From: a virus
Length of the DNA: 31,222 bases
Virus record (IMG/VR): IMGVR_UViG_3300036398_004122
Location: 1-31,222 of that record
Strand: one strand, 5' to 3'
Below, piece by piece: positions 22,279-29,620 of this stretch. The notes beneath the pieces are model-generated. The model saw only the letters and a program-made list of their open reading frames with translations. It was not told where the DNA came from and did not search any database. Numbering within the stretch: position 1 is the stretch's first letter; every line of letters starts with the position of its first letter. The translations under genes and the position numbers were made by a program.

Positions 22279-22542
22279 ATGGTGAATAAAATGCTAAAAA
22301 TAAGATGTAAAAATTGTAACATTGAATTGGAGTCTCACCCAATAAAAACAAAATGTTGTGGTTGTGATAATATTACAACAATAACAGGAGAGAAAATTAC
22401 TGCTCTGGATTTATCTTTAGTTGAACTTATAATTTCTGGAAAGGACAATTCTCCCAAGACTGTATTAAGCAGAGAAGATTTGCTCTATCAAGAATCTAGA
22501 AGAAATAGAAAAGTAAAAAAACTTGAATTTGAAATTAAATAA
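22279..22542 (+). CDS. Zinc-ribbon protein, 87 aa
   Basis: The first 35 residues hold two Cys pairs: CKNC (about 10-13) and CCGC (about 26-29), the pattern of a small zinc ribbon. The rest is charged and probably helical (ALDLSLVELIISG, then EDLLYQESRRNRKVKK). An internal ATG at 22291 is a possible start, since no ribosome site is clear. Small ribbons of this type in phages often bind nucleic acid or a protein partner. It ends 2 bases before the halogenase start, so the two may be one unit. Confidence 0.75.
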   Translation: MVNKMLKIRCKNCNIELESHPIKTKCCGCDNITTITGEKITALDLSLVELIISGKDNSPKTVLSREDLLYQESRRNRKVKKLEFEIK

Positions 22543-22544
22543 TT

Positions 22545-24005
22545 ATGATAAAATCAATAAAATCAATTACAGTTGTTGGAGGGGGAACATCTGCTTGGTT
22601 GACTGCTTCTTATCTAGTTTCAAAATGTTCCCCAGATGTTAATATAACTGTTATTGATAAATTTGATGGTTCTCCAGTTGGGGTTGGTGAAGCAACACTA
22701 ATTCCATTTTTATCTTTTATGGAAAAGTGTGGATTTTCCGAAAAAGAATGGTTTAATGAAATTGATGCCACGATTAAAGGAGGTATATTATTTGAAAATT
22801 GGCAGATTGATGGTGAAAATATATGGCATCCATTCTCCTATGCGAAGTTTGGTAGTAACTATGATAATAATTTGAGTCTTTGGTCAAATACTCAGCACTT
22901 AAATTTTGTTGATTATGGACTACCAGATTATGAATTGTATATTGCAAATAAAAAAGTTAATTTGGAATCTGTAAAATCAATTGCCAGACATATTGATTGT
23001 GGAAAACTTGTAAAATTTATAAAAGAAAAATTACAAGATAAAATTTCTTTTATAAACTCAGAAGTTGTTGATGTTGTAAAAAATAATGATGGATATATTG
23101 CAAGTATTAAACTAAAAAATAATCAACAAATAAAATCTGACTTATATATTGATTGTACTGGATTTAAAAAAGTATTAAGTAATGATAGTATAAAAGTAGA
23201 TTTATCGAATAGATTATTTTGTGATACTGCAATCGCAGGTCATATACCATATAAAGATAGAAAAAGTGAACTCCATCCGTACACTGCATCTGATGCAGTT
23301 GAGCATGGATGGATATGGAAAATACCAGTTAAAAGTAGAATTGGTAGTGGATTAGTTTTCAATAGATCAATTACTGATATTGATACTGCAAAAGATTATT
23401 TTGTTAAGTACTGGGATAACAGAGTAGAAAAAGAATCCTTAAAAGTTATTGACTGGACACCTTACTACAGTGAAAAATTCTGGAATGCTAATGTTGTAAA
23501 TATCGGATTATCTGCCGGATTTATTGAACCACTTGAAAGTACAGGACTTCAGTTTATCCAAATGGGAATCGAATTATTGGATAGAGTATTAAATTCTTCT
23601 TTTTATAGTCAAGATGATATAACTTTATATAATAATAAGATGACCATTGCATATGATGAAACTGTAGACTATGTTTCTATGCATTATTTTAATACAAATA
23701 AAGAAGGAAAGTTTTGGGATTTTGTTAGAGAAAAAACTAAAAATCTAAATGAAAGGACAAATTTCTATTTGGAATTGATGAAAACCAATAATATACACAT
23801 TAATATAAGTTCTGGTGAAACTATCTTTGGTAAATATAACTGGATGTTATGGTTAGTGCAACTTGGGTATCCAATAGGTAAATTTGCAACAAGTTTTAAT
23901 GATTTTGAATTAATTCATGAACTTAATAAGTATTATGATTTCAACTATGAACTAGCAATGAGTTCTATGGATGCCGACACATTTTGTGATTTATATGGTG
24001 GATAA
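22545..24005 (+). CDS. Flavin-dependent halogenase (tryptophan halogenase family)
   Basis: 486 residues with all family motifs: the FAD-binding GGGTSAW at 12-18, the catalytic Lys K78 in TIKGGILFENW (K79 in PrnA), the GWIWKIP at 255-261, which is the WxWxIP that separates halogenases from monooxygenases, and E331-S332 in FIEPLESTG (E346-S347 in PrnA). It should use FADH2, oxygen and halide to form HOCl or HOBr/HOI and a lysine haloamine that halogenates an aromatic or other substrate. A related enzyme from cyanophage Syn10 (VirX1) has been shown to iodinate varied substrates. A separate flavin reductase is needed; none is visible here. Coding is AT-rich and A/T-ending. Confidence 0.93.
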   Translation: MIKSIKSITVVGGGTSAWLTASYLVSKCSPDVNITVIDKFDGSPVGVGEATLIPFLSFMEKCGFSEKEWFNEIDATIKGGILFENWQIDGENIWHPFSYAKFGSNYDNNLSLWSNTQHLNFVDYGLPDYELYIANKKVNLESVKSIARHIDCGKLVKFIKEKLQDKISFINSEVVDVVKNNDGYIASIKLKNNQQIKSDLYIDCTGFKKVLSNDSIKVDLSNRLFCDTAIAGHIPYKDRKSELHPYTASDAVEHGWIWKIPVKSRIGSGLVFNRSITDIDTAKDYFVKYWDNRVEKESLKVIDWTPYYSEKFWNANVVNIGLSAGFIEPLESTGLQFIQMGIELLDRVLNSSFYSQDDITLYNNKMTIAYDETVDYVSMHYFNTNKEGKFWDFVREKTKNLNERTNFYLELMKTNNIHINISSGETIFGKYNWMLWLVQLGYPIGKFATSFNDFELIHELNKYYDFNYELAMSSMDADTFCDLYGG

Positions 24006-24047
24006 TTTAATAATTTTTTAATCAAAGTTATCAAACCAACAAATTTG

Positions 24048-24077
24048 ATGACATTTTACTGTAAGTGATTATTATAT
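24048..24077 (+). promoter_or_regulatory. Possible sigma70-like early promoter
   Basis: ATGACA (24048-24053, one or two changes from TTGACA), 18 bases, then TTATAT (24072-24077). It lies in the ~95-base gap after the halogenase and before the run of small genes that includes talC and gnd. The match is moderate. Confidence 0.35.
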
Positions 24078-24099
24078 AGTAGTAATACGCATTAATCGT

Positions 24100-24249
24100 A
24101 TGGATCAGCACACCTATAATAATTGGGTGAAGATCAAAGCAACTTTTGAGGAATCTGGTAATACAGATAACATGTTTTATAAAAGAGCTGTAGAGATTGT
24201 TAAAACCAGAAGAGACCCTCTCGCAAAATTTCTTGGAGATGAAAAGTGA
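24100..24249 (+). CDS. Small conserved protein, 49 aa
   Basis: ATG at 24100 to TGA at 24247-24249, 49 residues: a soluble, charged, probably helical protein starting MDQHTYNNWVKIKATFEESG and ending LAKFLGDEK. No ribosome site is obvious. The stop overlaps the next ATG (TGATG), a coupling seen throughout this cluster. Proteins of this pattern are common in cyanomyoviruses. Function unknown. Confidence 0.65.
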   Translation: MDQHTYNNWVKIKATFEESGNTDNMFYKRAVEIVKTRRDPLAKFLGDEK

Positions 24250-24449
24250 TGGAACCTTATGATGAATGTGTGAGTCGTTCTGAAGTGCAGGAGATGATTG
24301 ATGATGCAATACGAAAACATAATCGTAATGCTGCGATTATCTCAATGTGTGTTGGTTGGGTTGTTCTTGCTCTTTTTGCTGAAGGTCTGCTTCGACTTAT
24401 TGGAGTAATTCCGCCAGTATTTTCATGGCTCAAAATCACTTTGAACTAA
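24249..24449 (+). CDS. Small single-pass membrane protein, 66 aa
   Basis: ATG at 24249 overlaps the upstream stop; a GTG just before it (24246) is possible. The front 30 residues are charged (SRSEVQEMIDDAIRKHNRN), followed by one hydrophobic helix at about residues 29-48 (AIISMCVGWVVLALFAEG) and a short amphipathic end. The protein is probably in the host inner or thylakoid membrane. Function unknown. It overlaps the next gene by 25 bases. Confidence 0.7.
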   Translation: MEPYDECVSRSEVQEMIDDAIRKHNRNAAIISMCVGWVVLALFAEGLLRLIGVIPPVFSWLKITLN

Positions 24450-24733
24450 TCTTTTTAGTTCCTTGGTTGGTCCTAGTGGTAATATCCCTAACAATGATCG
24501 TGCAGGGGTGGATGATTATGAATGCCCATTATGGATATTCAAAAAGTCCAAAAGTAAAACATCCAGAACTTAACGACGTTAAAGCAGGAGATCCTTTACT
24601 AGTGGTTAGATTTACAGACGAAGACATAGCAAAATTACAACAAAGAGTTACTGAACAAAAAATGCAAGAACTCTTTGAAGAACCATCTACATATGAAGAC
24701 GATGACGACGACAGATTGGATGATATTTATTGA
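24425..24733 (+). CDS. Membrane protein with acidic cytoplasmic tail, 102 aa
   Basis: ATG at 24425, inside the end of the previous gene in another frame. Residues about 7-32 (ELIFLVPWLVLVVISLTMIVQG) form one membrane helix. The rest is soluble and ends in a very acidic stretch, EEPSTYEDDDDDRLDDIY. The middle has the strand-like DPLLVVRFTDEDIAKLQQ. No known domain. The acidic tail suggests binding to a basic protein or surface. Confidence 0.7.
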   Translation: MAQNHFELIFLVPWLVLVVISLTMIVQGWMIMNAHYGYSKSPKVKHPELNDVKAGDPLLVVRFTDEDIAKLQQRVTEQKMQELFEEPSTYEDDDDDRLDDIY

Positions 24734-24746
24734 GTTTGTCTCACAT

Positions 24747-24827
24747 ATGCTTTATATGTTTATAGCATTTATGTGCGGAATAATTATTGGTTATATCGTA
24801 GGGTTCAGAAACGGAGGAGGGGAATGA
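24747..24827 (+). CDS. Very short membrane peptide, 26 aa
   Basis: ATG at 24747: MLYMFIAFMCGIIIGYIVGF then RNGGGE, one membrane helix. It has no clear ribosome site and overlaps the next, better-supported start by ATGA. The strong GGAGGAGGGG in its last codons serves that next gene. I keep it because size, hydrophobic pattern and coupling match its neighbours; it could be spurious. Confidence 0.4.
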   Translation: MLYMFIAFMCGIIIGYIVGFRNGGGE

Positions 24828-24913
24828 TTAGATTGACATTTTCTGCCATTTGTTTATTTGGATCCATAATGCTTTTTATTAACTGGGGATTAAATAACGC
24901 ATATCCACAATAG
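24824..24913 (+). CDS. Very short membrane peptide, 29 aa
   Basis: ATG at 24824 with the strongest ribosome site of the region, GGAGGAGGGG at 24813-24822. The peptide MIRLTFSAICLFGSIMLFIN, ending WGLNNAYPQ, is one membrane helix. It ends 10 bases before talC and its tail contains the talC ribosome site region. Such short peptides may tune a membrane complex, but I know no function. Confidence 0.65.
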   Translation: MIRLTFSAICLFGSIMLFINWGLNNAYPQ

Positions 24914-24923
24914 GAGATACTGT

Positions 24924-25583
24924 ATGAAGATTTTTTTAGATACTGCTGATATTTCATTTATCGAATCAGCATATGAAACTGGACTACTCGATGGTGTTAC
25001 CACCAATCCATCACTCATTCTTAAGAGTGGAAGACAACTTTTGGAAGTGATTGAGGAAATATCTAATTTCCAAAATCTAGAAAGTATTTCGGCAGAAGTT
25101 GTTGCAGATACTGCAGAAGAAATGCTTTCGGAAGCACAGAAATATTATTCAATTTCACCTGCCGTCACAATCAAAGTTCCTTGTACTGTAGAAGGACTTA
25201 AAGCTTGTAAGTTTCTTTCTGATAAAGGAATTAAAACAAACGTGACCCTTGTATTCTCAGTAGCACAAGCAATTCTTGCATCAAAGGCAGGAGCAACATT
25301 CATCTCACCTTTTGTTGGTCGTTGGATGGATAATTCCGTAGATGGAATTGAACTGATCAAGAACATTCGTAAGGCATTTGATTATTCTGGAACATCTACA
25401 CAAATTCTTGCAGCATCTCTTCGTGATGTAAGACAAGTAGAACAGTCTGCACTTGCTGGTGCTGATGTAGTTACAATTCCGCCAGTCGTATTCTGGGCAA
25501 TGTATAAGAATATTATGACTGATAAGGGTCTAGAACTCTTTCAGAAAGATTGGGAGGAAGTTCTTAAATCTACAGAAAAATGA
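24924..25583 (+). CDS. talC: Transaldolase (TalC/MipB type)
   Basis: 219 residues, the short TalC class typical of cyanophages. Active-site residues are visible: D6 in FLDTADI, N28 in VTTNPSLI, and the Schiff-base Lys K84 in VTIKVPCT. FISPFVGR (about 131-138) is the other family signature. It moves a three-carbon unit between sedoheptulose-7-phosphate and glyceraldehyde-3-phosphate. In cyanophage infection this helps run the pentose phosphate pathway to make NADPH and ribose-5-phosphate while the Calvin cycle is held back. Ribosome site TAGGAGATAC, about 8 bases before the ATG. The stop overlaps the next start. Confidence 0.95.
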   Translation: MKIFLDTADISFIESAYETGLLDGVTTNPSLILKSGRQLLEVIEEISNFQNLESISAEVVADTAEEMLSEAQKYYSISPAVTIKVPCTVEGLKACKFLSDKGIKTNVTLVFSVAQAILASKAGATFISPFVGRWMDNSVDGIELIKNIRKAFDYSGTSTQILAASLRDVRQVEQSALAGADVVTIPPVVFWAMYKNIMTDKGLELFQKDWEEVLKSTEK

Positions 25584-25786
25584 AGAAGGAGCATCAATGT
25601 TGGCATTTTGTAATGTCATCATTAGCAAGAATATATGGAGTTAATAAAATAAAAAGTGAAGAAAGATTTCACTCGTTTGCATTAGAGTGGTGTGATGATC
25701 ATAATTATACTTGTGATATTCATCTTGATGATTTAAATAAAGTTGATGCTTATTTTAGAAAAGAATACGAAAACTGGGAGCGATAA
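25580..25786 (+). CDS. Small conserved protein between talC and gnd, 68 aa
   Basis: ATG at 25580, overlapping the talC stop by 4 bases and ending directly before gnd. It is soluble, helical, His- and Asp-rich, with C7, C38 and C45, CWHFVMSSLARIYGVNK and ALEWCDDHNYTCDIHLDDL. The Cys and His could bind a metal, but the spacing fits no known finger. Its place between two sugar-phosphate enzymes hints at a linked role; no function is known. Confidence 0.7.
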   Translation: MKKEHQCWHFVMSSLARIYGVNKIKSEERFHSFALEWCDDHNYTCDIHLDDLNKVDAYFRKEYENWER

Positions 25787-26821
25787 ATGAAAGTAGGATT
25801 AATTGGACTTGGACGAATGGGAGAAGGAATGTCCCGTCGTATGATGAAAGCAGGAATAGAAGTCTGGGGTTATCGGAGGAATTATGAAAAAGCAAACGAA
25901 GCTTTTGAAAAGGGATTTGTTAATGGAATTGCAACTACTATTGAAAATCTTGTTAAAGTAGTTAAACAAAATAAAAAAGGTGGCACTCAACCAGGAATTT
26001 TTCAAATGGTTGTTCCTGCCGAAACAGTAGAGGAGACAATTAATGAGCTACTACGATATTGTAGTGAGGGAGATATTATTATTGATCATGGCAATAGCAA
26101 TTTTAAAGACAGTCGGAAGAGAGCAGAACGTCTGGCAAAGATGGGTATCCAATATATTGATTGTGGCACTAGCGGTGGTGTTTACGGTTTGGATCGTGGA
26201 TACTGTCTTATGGTTGGTGGCGGAAATACTGCGGTCGCCACTTGTGCGAGCATTTTTGATGCCCTTGCCCCAGGAGTCAATGCTGCCCCGAGGACTCAGT
26301 TTGACTCACCTTTGACCTCTGCAGAGTTTGGTTGGTTGCATTGTGGAGGACCTGGAGCAGGACACTTCGTGAAGATGGTTCACAATGGAATTGAGTATGG
26401 TATAATGCAGGCATATGCCGAAGGATTTAACATTATTAAAAATGCAAACGCAGGTGCAAAATATGTCAAGGAAGGAGATTCTGAGGTTGCTCCAATGGCA
26501 GACCCAGAATCTTATTGCTATGATATTGACGTTGCTGAAGTTGCTGAGTTATGGCGTCGTGGTAGTGTTGTTGGGTCTTGGCTTCTTGACCTTACCGCTG
26601 ATGTTCTGCGGAATGATGGTGAACTTAAACAGTTCTCTGGAGGGGTTTCCGATAGTGGTGAGGGTCGTTGGACTGTTTCTGCCGCTGTGGACCTTGGTGT
26701 ACCCGCTCCTGTCATTACTACTGCCCTTTTTGAAAGATTTAATTCACGCAACTTGGGCTCTTTCGCAGCCAAGGTTCTGAATGGTATGAGGTATATGTTT
26801 GGGGGACATCATGTTAGGTAA
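25787..26821 (+). CDS. gnd: 6-phosphogluconate dehydrogenase (short, GndA-like)
   Basis: 344 residues, shorter than the ~470 of the E. coli type. The Rossmann motif is GLGRMG at 7-12. The GTSGG substrate loop is at about 127-131. The catalytic group is in GHFVKMVHNGIEYG: K196, N200, E203 and Y204. It oxidises 6-phosphogluconate to ribulose-5-phosphate and CO2, giving NADPH or NADH. With talC it supports a phage-driven pentose phosphate flux that feeds the reductant and ribose needs of NrdA/NrdB. It starts one base after the 68-residue gene, and its end overlaps the next start by 11 bases. Confidence 0.95.
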   Translation: MKVGLIGLGRMGEGMSRRMMKAGIEVWGYRRNYEKANEAFEKGFVNGIATTIENLVKVVKQNKKGGTQPGIFQMVVPAETVEETINELLRYCSEGDIIIDHGNSNFKDSRKRAERLAKMGIQYIDCGTSGGVYGLDRGYCLMVGGGNTAVATCASIFDALAPGVNAAPRTQFDSPLTSAEFGWLHCGGPGAGHFVKMVHNGIEYGIMQAYAEGFNIIKNANAGAKYVKEGDSEVAPMADPESYCYDIDVAEVAELWRRGSVVGSWLLDLTADVLRNDGELKQFSGGVSDSGEGRWTVSAAVDLGVPAPVITTALFERFNSRNLGSFAAKVLNGMRYMFGGHHVR

Positions 26822-26930
26822 GGCACTTTTATTTGCTGCAATTCCCTTTGTATTATCTACACTTTATTTTGGAACAAAGGGTGGTTATTATGATTCTAAA
26901 GATTATAAGGGTAATGGAACAGCACACTGA
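26811..26930 (+). CDS. Small membrane protein, 39 aa
   Basis: ATG at 26811 within the end of gnd, with GGGGG at 26801-26805 as a possible ribosome site. The protein MLGKALLFAAIPFVLSTLYF has one membrane helix (or an uncleaved signal), followed by the polar tail GTKGGYYDSKDYKGNGTAH. TGA at 26928-26930 overlaps the next ATG. Unknown function. Confidence 0.65.
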   Translation: MLGKALLFAAIPFVLSTLYFGTKGGYYDSKDYKGNGTAH

Positions 26931-27121
26931 TGAAACACGCACTAATACTCTCTCTTTGTTTTCTTCCTCTCGCAGTTATCTACATAGTAATGAAGGTATC
27001 ATTATGGTTATCTACTAGCGTATCTGAAGTCAATTATGTCAGAGAGGATGCAAAACGAGAACACGGACCCTATTTGGAAGACCCATATGGAGACGTTGAT
27101 GAGAAAGAAGAGGATTATTGA
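26930..27121 (+). CDS. Small membrane protein with acidic tail, 63 aa
   Basis: ATG at 26930, coupled by TGATG. The helix ALILSLCFLPLAVIYIVMKV is at about residues 4-23 and is followed by a charged tail ending YGDVDEKEEDY. The layout matches the 102-residue protein at 24425 (helix, then acidic end), so the two may be functionally alike. Unknown function. Confidence 0.65.
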   Translation: MKHALILSLCFLPLAVIYIVMKVSLWLSTSVSEVNYVREDAKREHGPYLEDPYGDVDEKEEDY

Positions 27122-27272
27122 GACTAAAGAAATAATCGAAAAGGCAATCTTTGATTGGTATTTCGAGCAAGGTAAACCCGTTCCTGATTGGAAGATTAAA
27201 AAGGATCCTCAGTGGTGGACTGATTATTTGAGGGAACTTTCTGGTGATTATGACGGCAATGATGACTGGTAA
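27099..27272 (+). CDS. Small Trp-rich soluble protein, 57 aa
   Basis: I choose the ATG at 27099, with GGAG 6 bases upstream, over one at 27036 that would overlap the previous gene by 86 bases in another frame. The protein is charged with many aromatics: EKAIFDWYFEQGKPVPDWK and DPQWWTDYLRELSG, ending YDGNDDW. It looks like a folded small domain, perhaps a protein-binding one. Function unknown. Confidence 0.65.
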   Translation: MRKKRIIETKEIIEKAIFDWYFEQGKPVPDWKIKKDPQWWTDYLRELSGDYDGNDDW

Positions 27273-27277
27273 TTAAA

Positions 27278-27412
27278 ATGATATTTCATATAGTAGAAAA
27301 ACTAGCAGCAAATCCATTCTTTCTCTTTCTTTGTGGATGTGGATTGACAATAGTGCCATTTGCAGGTATTATGTATATACACAAAAATCACATTAGTGAT
27401 GGTGGAAAATAG
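27278..27412 (+). CDS. Small membrane protein, 44 aa
   Basis: ATG at 27278 to TAG at 27410-27412. The sequence NPFFLFLCGCGLTIVPFAGI forms one membrane helix at about residues 12-32, containing two Cys (C19, C21). The tail MYIHKNHISDGGK is polar. No ribosome site is obvious. Kept for its match to the neighbouring pattern of tiny membrane genes. Confidence 0.55.
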   Translation: MIFHIVEKLAANPFFLFLCGCGLTIVPFAGIMYIHKNHISDGGK

Positions 27413-27457
27413 TCACGGATGGACTCTAACAGCACTGGTCGGAAGCAATCCCCCCTT

Positions 27458-27685
27458 ATGGCAAAATCTGATTTTTTCAGATATATTGGAAATATTCTCC
27501 TTTTATCAGGATACTTTTTTCTGTTATGGGGAGATATGAAAATTGGGTTATTTGTAAAATGTATTGGGAATATTTTTGTTGTTCCTTTTGCAATCAAATA
27601 TAAGTTTTGGGATATACTTTTTTTATGTGGTTTTTATGCCGCAATTGAAATACCAAAATTAATTCAACTTTTCCTAGTTAAGTAA
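27458..27685 (+). CDS. Small multi-pass membrane protein, 75 aa
   Basis: Two in-frame starts exist: ATG 27419 (88 residues) and ATG 27458 (75). I prefer 27458 because MAKSDFFRYIGN begins the hydrophobic part directly, and residues added upstream (MDSNSTGRKQSP) are polar and of different character. Three hydrophobic stretches follow: GNILLLSGYFFLLWGD, FVKCIGNIFVVPFAIKY and DILFLCGFYAAIEI. It is likely an integral membrane protein, with two or three helices. Function unknown. An open frame without a start codon follows in another phase (27678-27842). Confidence 0.65.
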   Translation: MAKSDFFRYIGNILLLSGYFFLLWGDMKIGLFVKCIGNIFVVPFAIKYKFWDILFLCGFYAAIEIPKLIQLFLVK

Positions 27686-27842
27686 AACTAGGTGGTGGAG
27701 CCGAGAAATCGAACAACTGATTGAGTTTCCAATTTCTCTAAAGAATTGGTGGTGCGGATGGGATAACTCCCGCCTGGTTATTATTCCAGTTAAAAATATC
27801 TTATGGAAGAGGGGTTTACAAGACCCCTCTTTTTTAGTATGA
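27678..27842 (+). other. Open frame without start codon after the membrane protein
   Basis: A 54-codon open frame from 27678 to a TGA at 27840-27842, with no ATG, GTG or TTG. It reads protein-like: WWSREIEQLIEFPISLKNWW, then CGWDNSRLVIIPVKN. It is in the +1 phase relative to the gene ending at 27685, and the two frames overlap at 27678-27685. Options are a +1 frameshift product, a broken gene, or chance. The last dozen codons fall in a terminator, which speaks against coding there. Confidence 0.25.
27807..27835 (+). terminator. Factor-independent terminator
   Basis: AGAGGGGT (27808-27815) pairs perfectly with ACCCCTCT (27823-27830) around a 7-base loop, followed by five T. It separates the talC-gnd and small-membrane cluster from the sugar cassette. 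Confidence 0.85.
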
Positions 27843-27878
27843 TATATACTAAAGAATTATTATTTTCTTGATTAAAGT

Positions 27879-28931
27879 ATGAGTCAATACATTAAAACAG
27901 CACTTGTTCTTGGTGCTGGTGGCTTTATTGGAAGTCATATGGTAAAAAGATTACGTTCCGAAGGATATTGGGTTCGTGGTATAGACCTTAAAAGACCAGA
28001 ATTTTCTCCCACTGAAGCAAATGAATTTGTTCAGGGAGACCTTAGAGATGTAGATTTTGTTAGTAGAGTCCTAGAATATAAAGGAGAACTTGGCAATTTT
28101 TATAACCATGTTCCATATCGTTATATTCAAGCATTTGATGAAATTTATCAGTTTGCTGCTGATATGGGAGGAGCAGGATTTGTTTTCACTGGGGAGAATG
28201 ATGCAGATATTATGCATAATTCAGTATCAATCAATTTGAATGTTCTTGAGGAACAACGTAAATTAAATGAAAGAGTCGGTACGAATACTACTAAAATTTT
28301 CTATTCTGGTTCTGCTTGCATGTATCCTGAGCATAACCAACTTGATCCCGATAATCCTGATTGTAGGGAGTCTTCTGCTTATCCTGCCAATCCAGATTCT
28401 GAATACGGTTGGGAAAAACTTTTTAGTGAGCGTCTATATTTTGCTTACAATAGGAATTACGGCATTCCTGTACGTGTTGCTAGATATCATAACATCTTTG
28501 GACCAGAGGGGACCTGGGAAGGTGGACGAGAAAAGGCTCCTGCTGCGATTTGTAGAAAAGTGGCATATCTTCCGACTGAGGGCGGCACTATTGAAGTATG
28601 GGGGGATGGTAAGCAAACAAGATCTTTCCTCTATATTGATGAATGTATCGAAGCAACCCGTCGAATGATGGATTCTGAGTTTATGGGACCCGTTAATATT
28701 GGTTCTGAAGAAATGGTGACAATTAATCAACTTGTCGATACTGCTGCTAAAGTTTCAAATAAGGAAGTCGAAAAGAATCATATTCCAGGACCACTTGGAG
28801 TTCGTGGTCGCAATTCCAATAATGACCTAATTCGTGAAAAACTTGGTTGGGATTATTCACAGACTCTTGAAGAAGGTATCCGCAAAACATATGAATGGAT
28901 TAGTGAGCAAATTGCCAAGAAAGCATCATGA
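27879..28931 (+). CDS. GDP-mannose 3,5-epimerase-like SDR
   Basis: 350 residues, an extended SDR closest in pattern to plant GDP-mannose 3,5-epimerase. NAD-binding GAGGFIG is at 12-18. The active site has S145, C147 in GSACMYPE and Y176-x-x-x-K180 in YGWEK, and K219 in GGREKAPAA. The plant enzyme uses the matching Cys and Lys for epimerisation. IPGPLGVRGRNS and WGDGKQTRSFLYIDE are also typical. The plant enzyme turns GDP-D-mannose into GDP-L-galactose (and some GDP-L-gulose), the entry to L-galactose glycans. It is the first gene of the cassette after a terminator; the ATG overlaps none. Specificity is inferred. Confidence 0.85.
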   Translation: MSQYIKTALVLGAGGFIGSHMVKRLRSEGYWVRGIDLKRPEFSPTEANEFVQGDLRDVDFVSRVLEYKGELGNFYNHVPYRYIQAFDEIYQFAADMGGAGFVFTGENDADIMHNSVSINLNVLEEQRKLNERVGTNTTKIFYSGSACMYPEHNQLDPDNPDCRESSAYPANPDSEYGWEKLFSERLYFAYNRNYGIPVRVARYHNIFGPEGTWEGGREKAPAAICRKVAYLPTEGGTIEVWGDGKQTRSFLYIDECIEATRRMMDSEFMGPVNIGSEEMVTINQLVDTAAKVSNKEVEKNHIPGPLGVRGRNSNNDLIREKLGWDYSQTLEEGIRKTYEWISEQIAKKAS

Positions 28932-29620
28932 GTTGGAGAACTTCTTTATTAGATATCGCAGTTAACGACCATAATAGTTTTGAAAAAGAAGAATTGGTAA
29001 ACTATGATGTTTATCAATTTGGTGTTTTTAATGGTGGGTCGATGAAAGAAATTGCTTCTATTTTAAATAAACACAAAATAGAAGTGAATACTTTCCATGG
29101 GTTTGATGTTTTTACTGGAATGCCAAAAGAAACTGCAGAACCCATTTTCCAAGATTCTTGGAATCCAGATATTTTTCCAGATGAATTTAATGTTCTTAAG
29201 CATATGAGTTTGGATACTCCAGATGATTGTGCAAATCATATTCAGAAAGAAGTTCAAACTATCTTTACGAATAAAAATAATCAAAGTAAAGTATCTGTTG
29301 TTGCTGGACTTGTTGAGGAAACTCTCCCAAAACAAAAAGATTTAAAACCAGCATTTTACGTTGATTTTGATTTGGACATTTATTCCCCAACAAAATACGC
29401 ATTTAATTATTTGATGGAGAATAATTTGATTGTTCCTGGAACACTAATTGGGTATGATGATTGGGGTGGAACTCCTGGGTTTGAAGAATTCAAAGATGGA
29501 GAATCCAGAGCACATAAAGAGATTCTAGACCAGTGGGGAATCTCTATGACTAAATTATATCAAAGTGGGAATTCTTACCCACACGTACAAACTCTTTGGA
29601 TAGTAGATAGCTTAGAATGA
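28928..29620 (+). CDS. TylF/MycE-like SAM methyltransferase
   Basis: 230 residues, ATG overlapping the epimerase stop by 4 bases. The front region QFGVFNGGSMKEI (30-42) is the SAM-binding loop and FHGFDVFTGMP (56-66) the second signature of TylF-type sugar O-methyltransferases. The acidic cluster FYVDFDLDIYSP (143-154) and GYDDWGG (175-181) hold likely metal ligands (D146, D148, D177, D178). TylF and MycE put a methyl group on hydroxyls of deoxysugars. In this cassette it could O-methylate the sugar made or transferred by its neighbours; the acceptor is not known. Confidence 0.8.
   Translation: MSWRTSLLDIAVNDHNSFEKEELVNYDVYQFGVFNGGSMKEIASILNKHKIEVNTFHGFDVFTGMPKETAEPIFQDSWNPDIFPDEFNVLKHMSLDTPDDCANHIQKEVQTIFTNKNNQSKVSVVAGLVEETLPKQKDLKPAFYVDFDLDIYSPTKYAFNYLMENNLIVPGTLIGYDDWGGTPGFEEFKDGESRAHKEILDQWGISMTKLYQSGNSYPHVQTLWIVDSLE

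Noticed and set aside
24833-24870. TTGACA...CATAAT as a talC promoter
   Set aside because: The spacer is 26 bases, too long for a sigma70-type promoter.
27036-27098. Longer start for the 57-aa Trp-rich gene
   Set aside because: It would overlap the membrane gene by 86 bases in another frame; the ATG at 27099 has GGAG in front.
27692-27714. tRNA 3'-end-like sequence on the minus strand (GTTCGATTTC...CTCCACCA)
   Set aside because: No matching 5' half or anticodon arm upstream, and the T stem does not pair. It may be chance, or a short piece of a tRNA.
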